Source: Camelus bactrianus (lineage: Eukaryota > Chordata > Mammalia > Artiodactyla > Camelidae). Taken from it: a stretch of 64,000 nucleotides of DNA. Position numbers and translations under genes: made by a program. Below are positions 35,601 through 50,600 of this stretch, piece by piece (within the stretch, counting starts at the first letter, position 1; each line of letters opens with the position of its first letter). The stretch covers positions 20,752,501-20,816,500 of the forward strand of contig NC_133558.1 in NCBI RefSeq assembly GCF_048773025.1, written 5' to 3'. Below the pieces are notes generated by a model. The model did not search any database and had not been told where the DNA came from. It worked only from the letters and a program-made list of their open reading frames with translations.

Positions 35601-38600
35601 TGAGGTTCATTCCCAGAATGCAAGATCAGCTTAACATGTAAAAATCAATTAATATAATAAACAATACTAATAAAATAATGGACAAAATAGCATAATCATC
35701 TCAATAGGCACAGTTAAAGCATTTGATAAAATCCAATACCTATTCATTGTTTAAAAAACTATTAACAAATTAGGAATAGAAGGGAAGTTTTTCAACCTGA
35801 TAAAGCCTATCTATGAAAAATTTACAACTGAAAAAATATGTCATGGTAAAATAATAAATGCTTTCACTCCATGATAGGAATCAAGGATGGATGCTTATGC
35901 TATTTCTATTCAACATTATAATGAAAATTCTATATAGTCCATTTTTTAAAGTCAGATTTGAAAAAAAGAAGCAAAATTCCTTTTATTCATAGTTGACTCA
36001 TCTTACCCACAGAAAATCATAAAAGTATCTACAAAATCTACTGAAACTAAAAAAAGTAAATGGATTCAGCAAGTCATAGGATAAAAAAAATCAATATACA
36101 AAAATCTATTGCAGTACTATATATTAACAATGAAAAGTCTGAAATAAAATTAAGAAAACAATTCCATTCACAAGTGGATAAAAACATCAAATGCTCAGTA
36201 AGACATTTAATAAAAAAGTAACAAAACTTGTAAACAAAAAAACTACAAAACATTTGTGACACAAAGAAGATATGAGTAAAAAGAGAAACATTTCAAAGTC
36301 ACGAGGAGGAAGACTCACTATTACTGAAACAGCAGTTGATCCCAAATTTATCTATGGAGTCAATAAAATTCCTATCAAAATTCCAGCAGGCTTTTATTTT
36401 TCCACAGAAATTTTCAGCCTCATCCTAAATTTCATATGAAAATGCAGAGGAACCAGAATAGCCAAATTAATCATTTAAAAGAAGTTCAAAATGAGAAGAC
36501 TTGCACTTTCCAATTTCAGAAAATACTATAAAGTCACAGAGATGAAGACAGTGTGATATTAGCTTAAAGATAGACAAATTGATCAGTGGGACAGAATTTT
36601 GAACCCAGAAATCAATTTATGATCAGTTGATTTTTTTAAAAAAGTGGCAATACAATTCAATGAGGAAAAGCATACTCTTTTCAAGAGCTGGTGTTAACAC
36701 AATTGACTACCTACAAATAAAAAGATGTATTTAGACCTTTCCCTCAACCCACACAAAATGATTAACTCAAAATTTGTTATAGACCTAAAGGTAACAGCTA
36801 AAACTATAAATTTTTCAGTAGAAAAAATTAGGGAAAAAATGTGATAATCTTGAGTTATGCAAGAAGTACTAATACATGACACCAAAAACTCAAAATGAGA
36901 AAAGAAAAAAAACCTGATAAATTGGACCTCATCAAAATAAAAACTTTCAAAATACACCAATAATAAAATGAAAGAAAAAATACACAGATGGGGAGAAAAT
37001 GTATTTAAACCATTTATCTGATAAAAGATTTATATCCAAATATATAAAGATTTCTTACAAGTCAATAATAACATAAAGACATGCTAATTAAAAAACGGCA
37101 AAATAGTTAAACATTTCACTAAGGAACACATATAAATGGCTATAAACCATGTGACATAATATTCAACATCATTGTACATTAGGGAAATACAAATTAATAC
37201 TGTGGTGAGATACATTTCACATTCAATAAGATGGCTATAATAAAAATTATGAATAACAAAGGTTGTCATATATTTCTGTTCAAAATGTAAAATGGTGCAA
37301 ACTCTCTGGTAAACAGTTTGACAATTTAAATAAACATTAAACATAAATGTACTATATGATTCAGAATTTCCACTCCTAAGTATATATTCAAGAGAAATGA
37401 AACACATTTTCACACAAAGATGTGTACATAAATATTTCCAGCAGAATTGTTCATAAAACTTCAGAAGTAAAAGTGTTCTAATGCCTATTAACTGGGGAAT
37501 GAAAAAGCACAATGTGTCGTATCCATACAATGGGATACTACCTGACAATAAAAAGGAACCAGCTACTGAAACATGCTAAAATGTGATTCTCAAAAACGTT
37601 ATGCTAAGTGAAAAAAACCAGACACAAAAGACCATATATTATATGATTTCAATTGTATATGTCCAGGAAAGGCAAATCTATACCAACAGAAAGTGAATTA
37701 GCAGTTGCCTGGGACTGGGAACCAGGACTGGCTGAAAACAGAAACTTGAGATCTCTTTGAGGTGATGGAAATCTTCTAAAAATGGATTTGGTGATGGCTG
37801 TACAACTATGTAAATATTTTAAAAATCACTAATTTTTTTAAAATGAGTGAACACTTAAAATGAACCAATGTATAGTATGTAAACAACACTTCAATAAAGC
37901 CTTTTCAAAAAACAAGGTCAAACTAGCAAATTCTTCAAGCATGAAAGCTACGCACATATTTTGTAACACTGAATTTGCACAAGACAGAGAAGTGTGCTAT
38001 GATACAATGCATTTGAAGGGGGCGTGAGTGAAAAGTCACTAAAGACAATGAGAAGCAAGATACACCTTAACAACAAAATAAGGGTCCATATAATCAGGAA
38101 AATTCTTCCACCCTCAGAAAAGAGGGTCTTCACGATGTCTGCCTGATTGGGGGGGGGGGGGTCCTTAGTGCTGTTGTTACATGATGCCTCTTCTGTTTTC
38201 TCCTTTCTTATTCCAAATAGAAAAATTTATTCCACATTTTACTGCAGTTCATCTGATAATGAAGAGTGCTGATAACTCCTCTCCTTAAGTACACAGATTA
38301 CAAGCTCTGAAAAGTCACATCTGCCTAAAGAAGAGGGCTGGACATCTAGAGATCCTGGCCTTTGAGTAAACTGCAGTAACCGGATGGACCCTTGGCTAGG
38401 CTTTTTGAGGATGGATTGCATGAGTTATATACATGGGAAGGAGCTTTAAACTGATCTTTGGTTACCTCTAACAATATTTATTACTTTTTTTTTTAATTTC
38501 TAGACAAAAAAGCTAAACATTTCCCAGCTCCCATTGTGTCTTGGTGAAACCACATGAATGAGAACTGGCCTATGTAGGCAGAAGTGGTAAGCACCAAGCA

Positions 38601-41600
38601 GCCTCTGCCATAAAACATTTTTCTTTCGTGATCTTCATATTTTTTTCTTCGCCCCAAATTTTGGCTTGAATTAAAGGACATCTAGCATATTGAGAAGCTA
38701 CACAAGGGGAAGAGTCCAGATCAAAATAAGTGCTTGGAGGACATCCACCAAGTGGAGCTTCTTGGCAAGGAATCTTTGTGTGTGCATAAGAGGTACATGC
38801 TAGTTTGCTCAACCACTAGGATTTGATGTTTGTTTGAAAAAGTAGCTAGAATTAATCAACATTTATATATAAAACCTCTTAGGAATTGTGAAAAAGGAAA
38901 AAAAGTAAATTTCTTAGACTAAAATCAATACTGCTTTCATTTCTTAATATCTGCTTTAATTGACTAGTGTCTTGTGAGATGCAGGTGAGAAAAAGATGAA
39001 AAGAAAAATACTTTAAAAGTTCTCATTCTTGCTATGTTTTCTATGGACCAGAACTTATGTTCTATATATTTTTCTGTCATGTGGTAGTTAGTAGCATGAT
39101 GTTTTACAGAATTTAGGGGCTTAATAATATATCTTAGAATCATCTTCTTCAGGGCAATGTACTCACCAGGGTACAATGATGTCTTCTGCCAGCCTGCAAG
39201 TAAACAAAATGAGAAAATATGATTACCTTTTCCTGGTCCTTCTCATATCTTTTCCTCTCTCTTCACCATCATTCCCTAAGTATTCAGTTACTTATTTACC
39301 TCTCCATCCCTTTCCTTCCTCACAATAGTGTCACCATACCTTTAACTTGAAAATGGCTGGTTTGTGTATGTGTGTGGAAAAAATTAAGTCAGAAGAAAAA
39401 TCAAACAAAAAGCAAGAGAAAGAGGAAAAGAAAATAAGGGAATGATGGAAAGAAAGGTAGATAGTTTGAGAAATGAAGACAGAAAGAATGGATAATGGAC
39501 AAAACGGAAGGAAGGAAGGGAAGAAGGAGGAGAGAAGAAAAGTAAGGAATTAGGAAGAACAGAGGTGAAGGAATACAGAACTGAAGAGGGAGACAGAGTG
39601 AAACAGGAAAGAAAAGAGTGGTAAGGGAAGTGAAGAGAAAGGAAGGAAAACTTGGGAAATATCCATTAAAGCTACATTTTTTCATGTCCATCTTGATTAA
39701 AGGACATTCTGAATTAGGAAAGAAAATGAATTGACTGACTTTGTTACAGATTCCCTTCCACTTCTGGGTCTACACAGTGAGCACATGCAGTGGCATATTA
39801 TGCCTGACTCTTTCTGCAAAGGAGGTTTGGAGAAGGGTTAAGTGTCTTATTATTTGTGGAATTTGATCCCATGAGTTACTTACTGTTCCTAAATTGAGCT
39901 TTCCTCTCACCTGAAAGGAGATGCACACATAAGACTGGGACTCTCAAAGAGATGAAGATGCAGAAAAAAAAAACATGCATTCTTCTGAGGAGTTTATTAG
40001 AATCATTACTGTCACATTCATCAAGCCATTGCTCCTTTCTGAAATTGTTTTTCATGGATAAAATTAAGTTGAATCACATGATTTTAAGCACTTAAGCAAG
40101 GTAAGCAGGTAAATTATTCCTAACATGATAGCTGCAATATAAAAAGCCAACAGGGAAATGCAGAAGATACCTAAAATAAGGAGCTAAGGGGAAAGAATGA
40201 AGTGAGGCAAGGGATCACCAGAGTCTGACATAATCTTGTAAGTATTTAACTATTAGAACACATTTACCAATTTCCTTCCGCAAGTTTCCTGAAAAACAAA
40301 AGTGAAAAGCCCATTTTAATGTTACAGAGAAAGAAAAATTAAAGTTGTTTGGAAAGATTACACACAATGACATATATTAGCTTATTAAGGTTTTAAAAAA
40401 CCCTCCATTCTCTCTTTTATAACACGTTTCAAAAAAAAAGAAAAGAAGAAAACATATTACATGTTAATATAGATAATAGATAATATAGACAATTTTACAG
40501 TTAAAATTCAAGAGGGAACTTATCAAATCCCCCCATGAAGTATTCTTTTTAAACTAATTTAGAATGCTGATGTTCGTGATTATCATCACCTGCAGTGTTG
40601 TCATGCTATACATCATCTGTGCGATAGAAGTTACAATTTATTCAGCATTTCCAATGACTTAAATATATGCTAAGGGCTTTAAGTAATTAATCAATACTCA
40701 CAAAGTAACTGTGATGTAATGCTGTTCTGTTCACAAAAGATCTGAGAATCAAAGGGGTTAAGTTTCTGTTGGTAAATGGACAGACCAATGATTTGAACCC
40801 AGGTCTGCTAACCTGCAAAATGAAGACTTCTTATCACTATGCTGTAAATCTCCACCCCTAGTCCAGCCAGTTGAGGCTTCAGTCACAAGGTGGAGAACAG
40901 TGGCGTTCTCTACAAGGAACAACCTACCGTATTTTTTAAAAAGTATCTTGCATAGAAGAGCTTTAAAGTTTTACTTAGAATCAGATTGTGGGCGTAGTAA
41001 GTACCATGAGAGTTCTTTCAAATATGTTCTCATATTAGAATTTCACTCATCTCAGAGCCATGAGAAGGAGTTACTGTTAGCATCATGGAGACAACCAAAA
41101 AATAATACAGTAGAGAAAGAAGGGTGAGTGGGAAAAGTGAGTTAACCAATGGGAGAATTAAGAGAGAAACAAGTAACAGAAGTTGTAAGATAGTAAGAAT
41201 GAATAAAAATCACAAAAGTGAAAATTATATAGAGGAAGTAGGAGAAATGGAAAAGGGAAGAAGCAAGAAAAATCACTATAGAAAGATAACATCTTATAAA
41301 TTGTCGTTAAAGTTTACCATTTTCTTTCTTAAGTTGATCTGAAAAAATAAAAAGAGTAATATAAGAATTCTTATGAAACAGCCAATAGGAAGATCGTATT
41401 TTGTAAAGAGTCATTAAAGTTTACCATTTTCTTTCCTAAGTTGATCTGAAAAAATAAAAAGAGTAATATAAGAATTCTTATGAAACAGCCAATAGGAAGA
41501 TCATATTTTGTAAAGAGTCATTAAAGTTTACCATTTTCTTTCCTAAGTTGATCTGAAAAAATAAGAAGAGTAATATAAGAATTCTTATGAAACAGCCAAT

Positions 41601-44600
41601 AGGAAGATCATATTTTGTAAAGAGTCATTAAAGTTTACCATTTTCTTTCCTAAGTTGATCTGAAAAATAAAAGGAGTAATATAAAAATCACTATGAAACA
41701 GAAACAAAAGAAACACAAAAATCTTCCCTAAATCTCTCTACCTATTCCAAATATAATAGGTTAGCCATTTCAAAGGGGAAAATTATATTTATTTTCTAAG
41801 TATTTCACTGTGAAATATACAAGAGTCAACGTTGCTTTATGCCAAAAGGTAAAGTAGATTAAAAATTTTTAATTTATCATTATTGAACTTAAAAATCCCA
41901 CAGTGATTTTAGACATAATAACATCGTTGTTATCATCATCATCACCATCGTCACTGCCGTGACCACAATTACTATTGACATTCCTTGATTGCTTTCGCTG
42001 TACGAGACTCTGTGAAACATGTTTTAGAAGTACCATTACATTTTGTCATCAGAAGTGCTCTGGATAAGTATTACACTTATGCAGAAGGGTAAACTGAGGT
42101 TAGAGCAAGGACATGTTACTTGCTGAGTTCCCCACAGTTACTTATTTCAGAGTCAGAACTTCATCCAAAGTCTGTCTGATATGAAAATTAATGATTTTAT
42201 CTAATGCAATAATCCGTTCTGTTTTCTGTATTATCTCTGGGCACTTCAGCATCATTTTAAAGAATAGCTTTTCATCTTCTGTGTTAAACAGCATGTCAAA
42301 TGATCGATGAGGCTTAGTAATGAATTAATATTTAAAAGTAAACTGGACATCCTCTGTCCCTGGAAACAGCGTGATGAAAAGGTGAGATCCTAAATGGTAA
42401 GAGGCAGAGCTAGCCATTATTTTGGAGATCATCTAAGTAACAGATAGTGAAGAGTTGTTTTTTTTTCTTTAGAGCAATTCAATTTTTATAAAGGTGAAGT
42501 GTTAGTTGTCTTTTGTTTGTGTGATGTGCAAGTTCCTAGATTATTAAGAGTATATGGCAGTAAAATTCATATAACTTGCTTTCCTTTACACACTATTTTC
42601 AACTCCACAACACACTCTCATTCTTCATTGCCTTTGGCATGGATATGTCTGGAGCTTATAAAGGTTTATATGGGTTAGAAGTAGACTTCCTCTTCTGTTT
42701 CATGATCCTAGTTGCTGTGCTATGTACTAAAGTCCCTATTCTGTTTTATACGACATTTAAAACTATTTTTTCTGCGTATGGCCCCTCTCTCATTGTCTTT
42801 GTTATTGTTTGTTTTGACCTTTATTAAAATATAATTCTCCCATTACCAGGTATCCTAGGTAGAGAAGTTTTAAGCATATAATTGTTTGTTATTTTTAACC
42901 AACCTACTCCAATGATTCATCAATATTACAGTTTATTTTCTTTCAATTTAACTTGATATGTGAAAAAAGAGGAAAAAAACAGGTCACACATTTACCTGTG
43001 TATTTTATTATTAGGGAAAGATATTTTCAGTGAAAGGAAAAAGCATTAGGGTAAAGCAGCACCCCGAGATACTATGTAGTACTGTATAACACTGTGTAAT
43101 GCACAGCAAGACTGTGTAAAGAGTTTGACAGACCCTGAAGAAGTTAAACATAGTATATCATATTTTTTATTCTTATTTCAACCACATTATTTGAAAATCT
43201 AATTAGTGATTTAACATCTTGGCTCCTTTATTCTACTACGACACTTATATTGCTACAAATATTAATTCATATATGTAAGCCTCTCTTATTCGTTTTTATG
43301 TTCTATTGCATTCATAATATGTGCTCAAAATGAGTCAGACCTAAATGCAAAAGCTTAAAACTGTAAAACTCTTAAAAGAAAACATAATGGTACATTTTTA
43401 TGTCCTTGCATTTGAAATGGATTCTTAGAAATGACACCAATGCACAAGCAACAAAGGAAAAAAAAACAACAGATAATTTAAACTTAATAAAAATCGAAAA
43501 CTTCTGTGCATCAAAAGATCAGAAAGTGAAGAGACAAGATACAGAAAGGGACAAAATATTTGCAAATTATGAATTTAAGGGCTTAGTATCAAGAGTACAT
43601 ATAGAAAAAAAAACTCTGATTGCTCAATAACAAAAAGAACCCAGTTTCAAAATGAGCAAAGGACTTGGACAGACATTTCTCCAAGGAAGATGTACAAATG
43701 GTCAACTAGCATACGAAAAAATGCCCAACTTCTTTTGTCATTAGGGAGATAAAAATCAAAACCACAATGAGATACCACTTTACAGGCCATAGTATGGCTA
43801 TAATTTTAAAAAATGAAAAGTAACAAGTGTTGTTGAGATTGCAGAGAAACTGGAATTCTAATACATTGCTAGTTGTAATGTAAAATGGTGCCATCTCTAT
43901 GGGAAACAGTTTTGCAGATGCTCAAAAAGTTAAACGAAGTTTATCGTATGATGCAGCAATTGCTAGGTATAAAGCCCCCAAGTTGAAAACAGGCATTAAA
44001 ACAAATACATATATAGAAATATGCAAAGTAACACCATTCACAATGATCATAATGTATGCAAAGCCCAAATGCTCACCAACAGTTTGTGGATAAACAAAAT
44101 GTGGTATACCCATACAATGAAGTATGACTCATCATTACTCAGGAACGAAGTAATGATCCATGCTACAACATGAGTGAACCTCAAAAACTTTATGCAAGTG
44201 AAAGAAGGAGGCAGACATAAAGGTGGCATATTGTATAATCCCATGCATATGAGATCCTACCAGAATAGGTAAATTCACAGAGGCAGACAGCAGACTGATA
44301 TACTAAGGGAAAGTTCTATTCTACCTAATGTGAAGATATTGGAATCCTTTCCTTGTTATTGTCTAAAACTGGCTTTGCTGCAATGATATCTTTGTAAGTG
44401 AATCAAAATTTGAAACTCACCATTTCCTTTTATTTTCTCTGCAAAACAAATAAGATAAATATTGATTAAAATATTTAAAGTAATTCACAAATAAAATTAC
44501 AGAGCATCAAGTGTTAATCCTTTTACAGGCAAAATTCTATTCTACATAATGCCAAGTTACCAAGAACATTGCTTTTATATAATCTAGGTCTGATTTTTCT

Positions 44601-47600
44601 TCAATTACTTATTTTCCTTTTGGGTGGAGATAAACTCTCCTTTTACTTCCTTTCTCTGAATAATCAGACTAGACATATTCATTTGTTTCCAATAAACTGA
44701 TATAACTCACAAATGAATTGAGGTTCAAATTGATTAGGTTAAATTAATTAGATTAATTAAATCCTTTGTATATGGATGAAGATAAAACACCTTTCTCTTT
44801 CTTCATGTTTTCTAAAAAAAAAAAAAAGAAGAAATTTTTTACTTTCAGAATTGATAAACTCTTCATCTTATCTCTACCCACGATGGTCCTCCCTTTCTCT
44901 CTCTTACTCCCTCTCGTGCCATTTCCCTTAACCTTGCAGAACTTCCTTTAGAATTTCTCATCAAACATTCTGATAACAAACTCCTTGACATTGCTTTCTT
45001 CCACGCATGATTGTCTTCATTTTGTTCTTTATTGAAGTCTTTTTCACTGAATATCTAGAATTCTGGGTTGACAGTCTTCTCACTCAGCATTTTAATGGTG
45101 TTGCTTCACTGTATTCTTGCTCCTGTGATTTCTGAATGTGAAACCACCTAATCTTGAATAATTTCTCCTCTGTTGTTTTCCTTTAGATACTTTCAGGAAT
45201 TACTTATTTATCTTCGGTTTCCAAGAAATATGACTGTGATATATCTAGGCATGTAGTTATTCTTGGAGTTTATTCTGCTTGTATATTGCCGAGCACTTTG
45301 CAACCTTTAATTTAAATCTTCACCAAGTTTGAGAAATTTTTGACATTCTTCTTCAAATATATCTTATACCTCAATCTTGCTCTTTCCTCTGGGAATCTCG
45401 TGATTTTTGTGTTAGAAGTTTTGATATTATCTTAGTTTCTCCACAGCTCTGTTCATTGTTTAAATTTATTTTCTTTTCTATTCTTTAGATTTTAAAAACT
45501 CTATAGATTTGTCCTCCAGTTTCTAGTCTTTTTTACTTTGTCATTTACCATCTGTTATATTTAAATTTCAGATATTATATTTTTCAGTTCTAAAATTTTG
45601 ATTTGGCTATTTTTTCTAGTTTCTGTTACCCTAAGAAATTTCAACTGTTTATTTATTCATTCATTCATTCTGTTAATTTTAAAGAAGTGTTTTCAGAAAC
45701 TTTGCAATTTGTGGGAATGATACACGTGATGAATTGCAGTTTGTCAAAATTTTCCTAATCCATATTGTCTAGAACTAAATAAATGAGTTCCTATCAAAAG
45801 TGAAAAGTAAACAATAGAGTGAGACTGTCACATCTCTTGCCTCCAATTCTGCTTTTATAATGTGAAGGTCAGATCCTGCTCATCTTTGTTACCATCACTA
45901 TTCAAGAAACATGTCAAAATGTGTGAGTGGTAGACAGTTCTCTTAAGATATCATGATTTCAATTATTTAAATATTTGGTAACTTACCATTTTCGTGGTAT
46001 TCCTTCCAGAATACATAAGTAATAAAGAACGCCCCTAAGAGGTAGAGAAGGCAAGGTCCAAGGAAGGTGTCTACATCATCTGTTTTGAGGTGATATCCTG
46101 AAAAATGCATGCCAGGGAGTTTTCTTATTAACGTCCATATCAATCCTATTGCTGTTTCTACAACAGAAGTTTTATTCCATACTTTGAGTAACCTGCAGGT
46201 CTATGACTAGGTTTCAGTCTTCATAAATAGACTTGAGGGATCTCGTTACTTCTAAGTATCACAGGGGTGGATTGTAGCAGCCACTCAGAAGACAATGTGG
46301 AGCTGAATATCTCAGGACAGGCCAAGGGTTAGGGAGATGCTTCTCCTGTGTGTTGTGAAGGATTGTTGAGTGTGGACACCTCACAACAGTAAATGAGGGA
46401 ATTGCTTCCAAATTCCAGAGATGCCCTCACCACTTTGCTATGTCCTATGAAACAAAACATGTTGTAAGGCAGGTTGGCTGACCATGGCCCACAGGCCAAA
46501 TCAAGTCTGACATATATTTTTGGAAGGCTTGTGATTTTGAATGGATTTCACATTTTTGGATCATTGAAAAAATGAAAAGAATAGTATTTGTGACACAAAA
46601 ATAGGTTCAAACTTTGCTGTCCTTTGAATTCAGCTATGCTTATTCATGTACATGTGGTCTATGGCTGTTTTTTCACTACAATAACAGAGATGAGTAGTTG
46701 CATCAAGATTGTTTGTAGCACAGTGACACAGTTGTAATTCAGTATCATTGTGAGTGGCTGGACTATCACAGCACGGCAACACTTTATTTTATATCTTTGT
46801 TTTATTACTAGGGAATGCCAATCATGTCAAAACAAGTAAAGGGGGAAAAAAAGTAGACTTTGAATAAAATATTTTAAGGTATATTGAAGTGTGGATTATT
46901 TTATTATTGAATTATATTTATTTATTATGCAGTGATACTGTAGCTGTGCTAAAAGATAACAATAGATGTTGGCATTATCAGCCTAGCACTCATCACAATA
47001 CTTTCAGATTACAGTAAGGCAACTATAAGAAAAATTACAGAATTTAAAATTAATTCCCAAAGGAAACCTGTTCTTTGTGGTCAAAAGGCCAAGAAAGGGG
47101 AGCCTCACAAAACAAAAACTTTTAGACAATAACCCCCCCTACTGCAACCCAGCACCACAGAGGAAACTGGGTCCCCACTCCCACTATTCAGCAAAGACTG
47201 AGGAGCCTACACATTCACCTTCACTTAACTAACAATGTACCCTTTCCCCTTCTGGTTGGTGTCAATGAAGGCAAAGTGGAGAGCTGGAACTTTCACTCCT
47301 GCTCACTAAAAGAATAAAATTAGAATATTTTCTCACACCATATAAAAAAATAAACTTAAACTGGATTAAAGACCTAAAAATAAGACCAGAAACCATAAAA
47401 CTGCTAGAAGAAAACACAGGCAGAACCCTCTTTGATATAAATCATAGCAATATTTTTTCTGGATCTGTCTCCCAAAGCAAAGGAAATAAAAGCAAAAATA
47501 AACAAATGGGACCTAATTAGACTTAAAAGCTTTTGCACAGCAAAGTAAATCATTGACAAAATGAAAAGACAACCTACTGAATGGGAGAAAATATTTACTA

Positions 47601-50600
47601 ATGATATGACTGATAAGGTGTTAATATCCAAAATACATAAACAACTCAACATCAAAAAACAAACACAAACCAACATCAAAAAAAAACCAACCTGATTAAA
47701 AATGCGCAGAGGACTTAAGTAGGCACTTTTTTCAAAGAAGACATACAGATGGCCAGCAGGCACGTGAAAAGATGCTAACATCACTAATCATGAGGAAAAT
47801 GCAAATCAAAACCACAAAACCTCACACCTGTTAGAATGGCTATCATCAAAAAGACAACAAATAATAAATTTTGGCGATGATGTGGAGAAAAGGAAAATAC
47901 AATACACTGCTGGTGAAAATGTAAATTGGTACAGCTACTATGGAAAGCATTATGGAGGGTCCTCAAAAACTTAGAAATAGAATCACCATATGATCCAGCA
48001 ATTTTACTCCTGGGTGTGTATCCAAATAAAATGAAAACACTAATGTTATACGCCTTCTCCAGTGTTCACAGCATCATTATTTACAATAACCAAGATATGG
48101 AAGCAACCTAAGTGTCCATCAACAAATGAATGAATAAAGAAGATGCATATATATAAACATATAGAGATGTATGTATATAAGTATATATACACATACATAC
48201 ATGTGTATGGAATATTCTCAGCCATAAAAAAGAATGAAATTTTTCCATTTGCAACAACATGGTATTCTGCTTAGTGAAATAAGTTACAGAAATAAAAATA
48301 CTGTATATTTTCCCTTTTATGTAGAATCTAAAAAACAAAACAAATATAACAAAAGAGAAACAGACACAGATGCAGAGAATAAACTAGCGGTTATAAGTGG
48401 GAAGAAAGCTGGGGGAAGAGGGTAGATAGGGGAAGGGGATTAAGAGGTACAAACTACCAGGTATAAAATAGATAAGATACAAGAATGTAATGCACAGCTC
48501 AGGGAATATAGCCAATATTATATAATAATTTAAATGGAGTAAAATCTATAAAAATGTCAAATCAATATGTTCTATATTTGAAACTACTATATTATAAATC
48601 AATTCAAAATATATACCTCAGTTAAACCTCAATTAAAGACATATAGTAAAAAAGTAAAAATATACCTCAGTTAAAAATATATAGTAAAAAATAATACACT
48701 TAAATATTTCAATTGTGCGTGTTTCACTTAATTATTTAAAACATCTAACTGAAAACTAATAGAGCTTAAGCGATGAGTTACCTCAAGATTTAAATTTGAC
48801 TAAGAATCCAACAGAATTTTGTATAAAGAGTAATAAAAGGACTCACCTGTCTTTTCCAATTGATTTCCTAGAAATCAAAATGAGTACAATCATTACTTTA
48901 AAATAATATATAAAAGATGAAATCTGAAATTTTATTTGATGAGGTACATGCATCACTATATGCAGAGACAGAATCACATCCAAGAGAATCAAATTTTATG
49001 ACAAAAAGCAGGAATCTGAGAAATGAACAATAAACAGGAAACATCTTTTTTAATCTTTGAGTCTGACCTTTACTTTGAAAGCCTACATGAAAAAAACTCA
49101 TTCATTCATTTTTTAATACAATTTTTAAAGGGGGGAGGGGAAAAATAGGGGGAGGGAGTAGGAGGTACAAATTACTGGGTGTAAGACAGGCTACAAGGAT
49201 GTATTATACAGTGTGGGGAATACAGCCAATAGTTTATAATAACTAACTGTAAATGGAGCGTAACCTTTAAAAGTTTTATGAAAAAATCATTCATTCCAAA
49301 TGTAAATTTTACATATTAAAATTTTTTTCAGAAAGTGCATTTGAAGGTAATAATATGGTCTTACATGTCATTCAGATTATTTATTTGGTGTTTTCTTAAA
49401 TAATTATTTAAATAATTGAGATAAATTCCAAAATTTGCAAGAGTTTAAGTAACTGAGATAAACCCATCTTTACTTAATTGAACTGGCTATAATATGACTC
49501 AATTATATTCTCACTTCTTTTTGTTTATATTATCATCTTCTTGCTAGGGACCTGCAATTCTCTACTTATCTCTCAAATGCCTGAGAGAATTGGACTTATT
49601 TACATAATTACTATTGGTACTGTTCAAGAAGGAAGTTTTGGTCCATTTCTAGGTAAATGGTCATATCTATTGGTACCTTTGTTCTTGCATCCAATCTTCT
49701 TCCTCAGAAAGTGACCAGATCACCTGCCTTTGTCTTATCTATCATGTACAATTACACTTTTTCTCCTAGTATTACACTGTAAATTCATTGGCAATGATCA
49801 ACAGCAATGACTTATTACTAAATCAGCTGCTCATTTTTCAATAAATGTTCTTCAATTTTCTACAGCATGGATAATATGTACCACTTCATTCATTTTGAAT
49901 ATAAATTAATTTTTATTTCTATAACAACATTGTTTCCTACAGCCACTTCTGTCCATATGACTCAATCTCTGTCACTTTTTTATCCTCATATTTTTCCACT
50001 ACTGAATATTGCTTTGAAATTAATCTGTTATCTATATGACATATATATATATAATCATAATAAGTAAGGCAATGAGAAAAATTGTGTTAAATTTTAAAAA
50101 TTATATATAATTATCACTGATGGAGAAAACATAACAAATTACACTATTTCCTGTTATATTTGCATAATTTTAGATTCTAAAAAGATTAGTCAATAATAGC
50201 AAAAATATTTCTGCATAATATATGGTCTTGTACATAAGAAAACACAGAGGAAACTTACCTGCACACTTCAACGATTCTACTGAAAATATAACAACAACAA
50301 AAAGATGTTCATTAAATATTGCAACTCAATTAAATGCTTAAAGTTAACATCAAAGTAGTCCAATGCCATATTCTTGCATGAAATGTTTTTAGAACATAAT
50401 ATAAATCTTTACGTTAGGATAATTTGAATGATACCCCACTGATGGCCAGAAATAACTTTTTTCTAATCTCTGTCTGTTCATGAGTTGTCCTTGATTGTTC
50501 ATTTTTCCAATCAGAGAAGGTTAATTACTTACCCACAGTCTCATTATATATCAATTTTTTTCAGGACTTACTGTGAATTAGAATATTGACCACTATAGGT

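Larger units (their letters stand above)
41291..41703. repeat. 107-bp tandem repeat, four units, each carrying one 21-nt exon
   Basis: Exons start at 41318, 41425, 41532 and 41639, an exact 107-bp period, giving 86-nt introns. Units 2-4 are nearly identical in exon and intron; the first and last units are diverged at the array's outer ends. The duplication unit is thus one exon plus one intron. Confidence 0.95.

Noticed and set aside
39401-39691. 96-codon minus frame rich in F, L, P and S
   Set aside because: Translation of a polypyrimidine tract; no domain.
42990-43010. gtaaat donor-like site on the minus strand near 42997
   Set aside because: No acceptor at any 18-27-nt distance.
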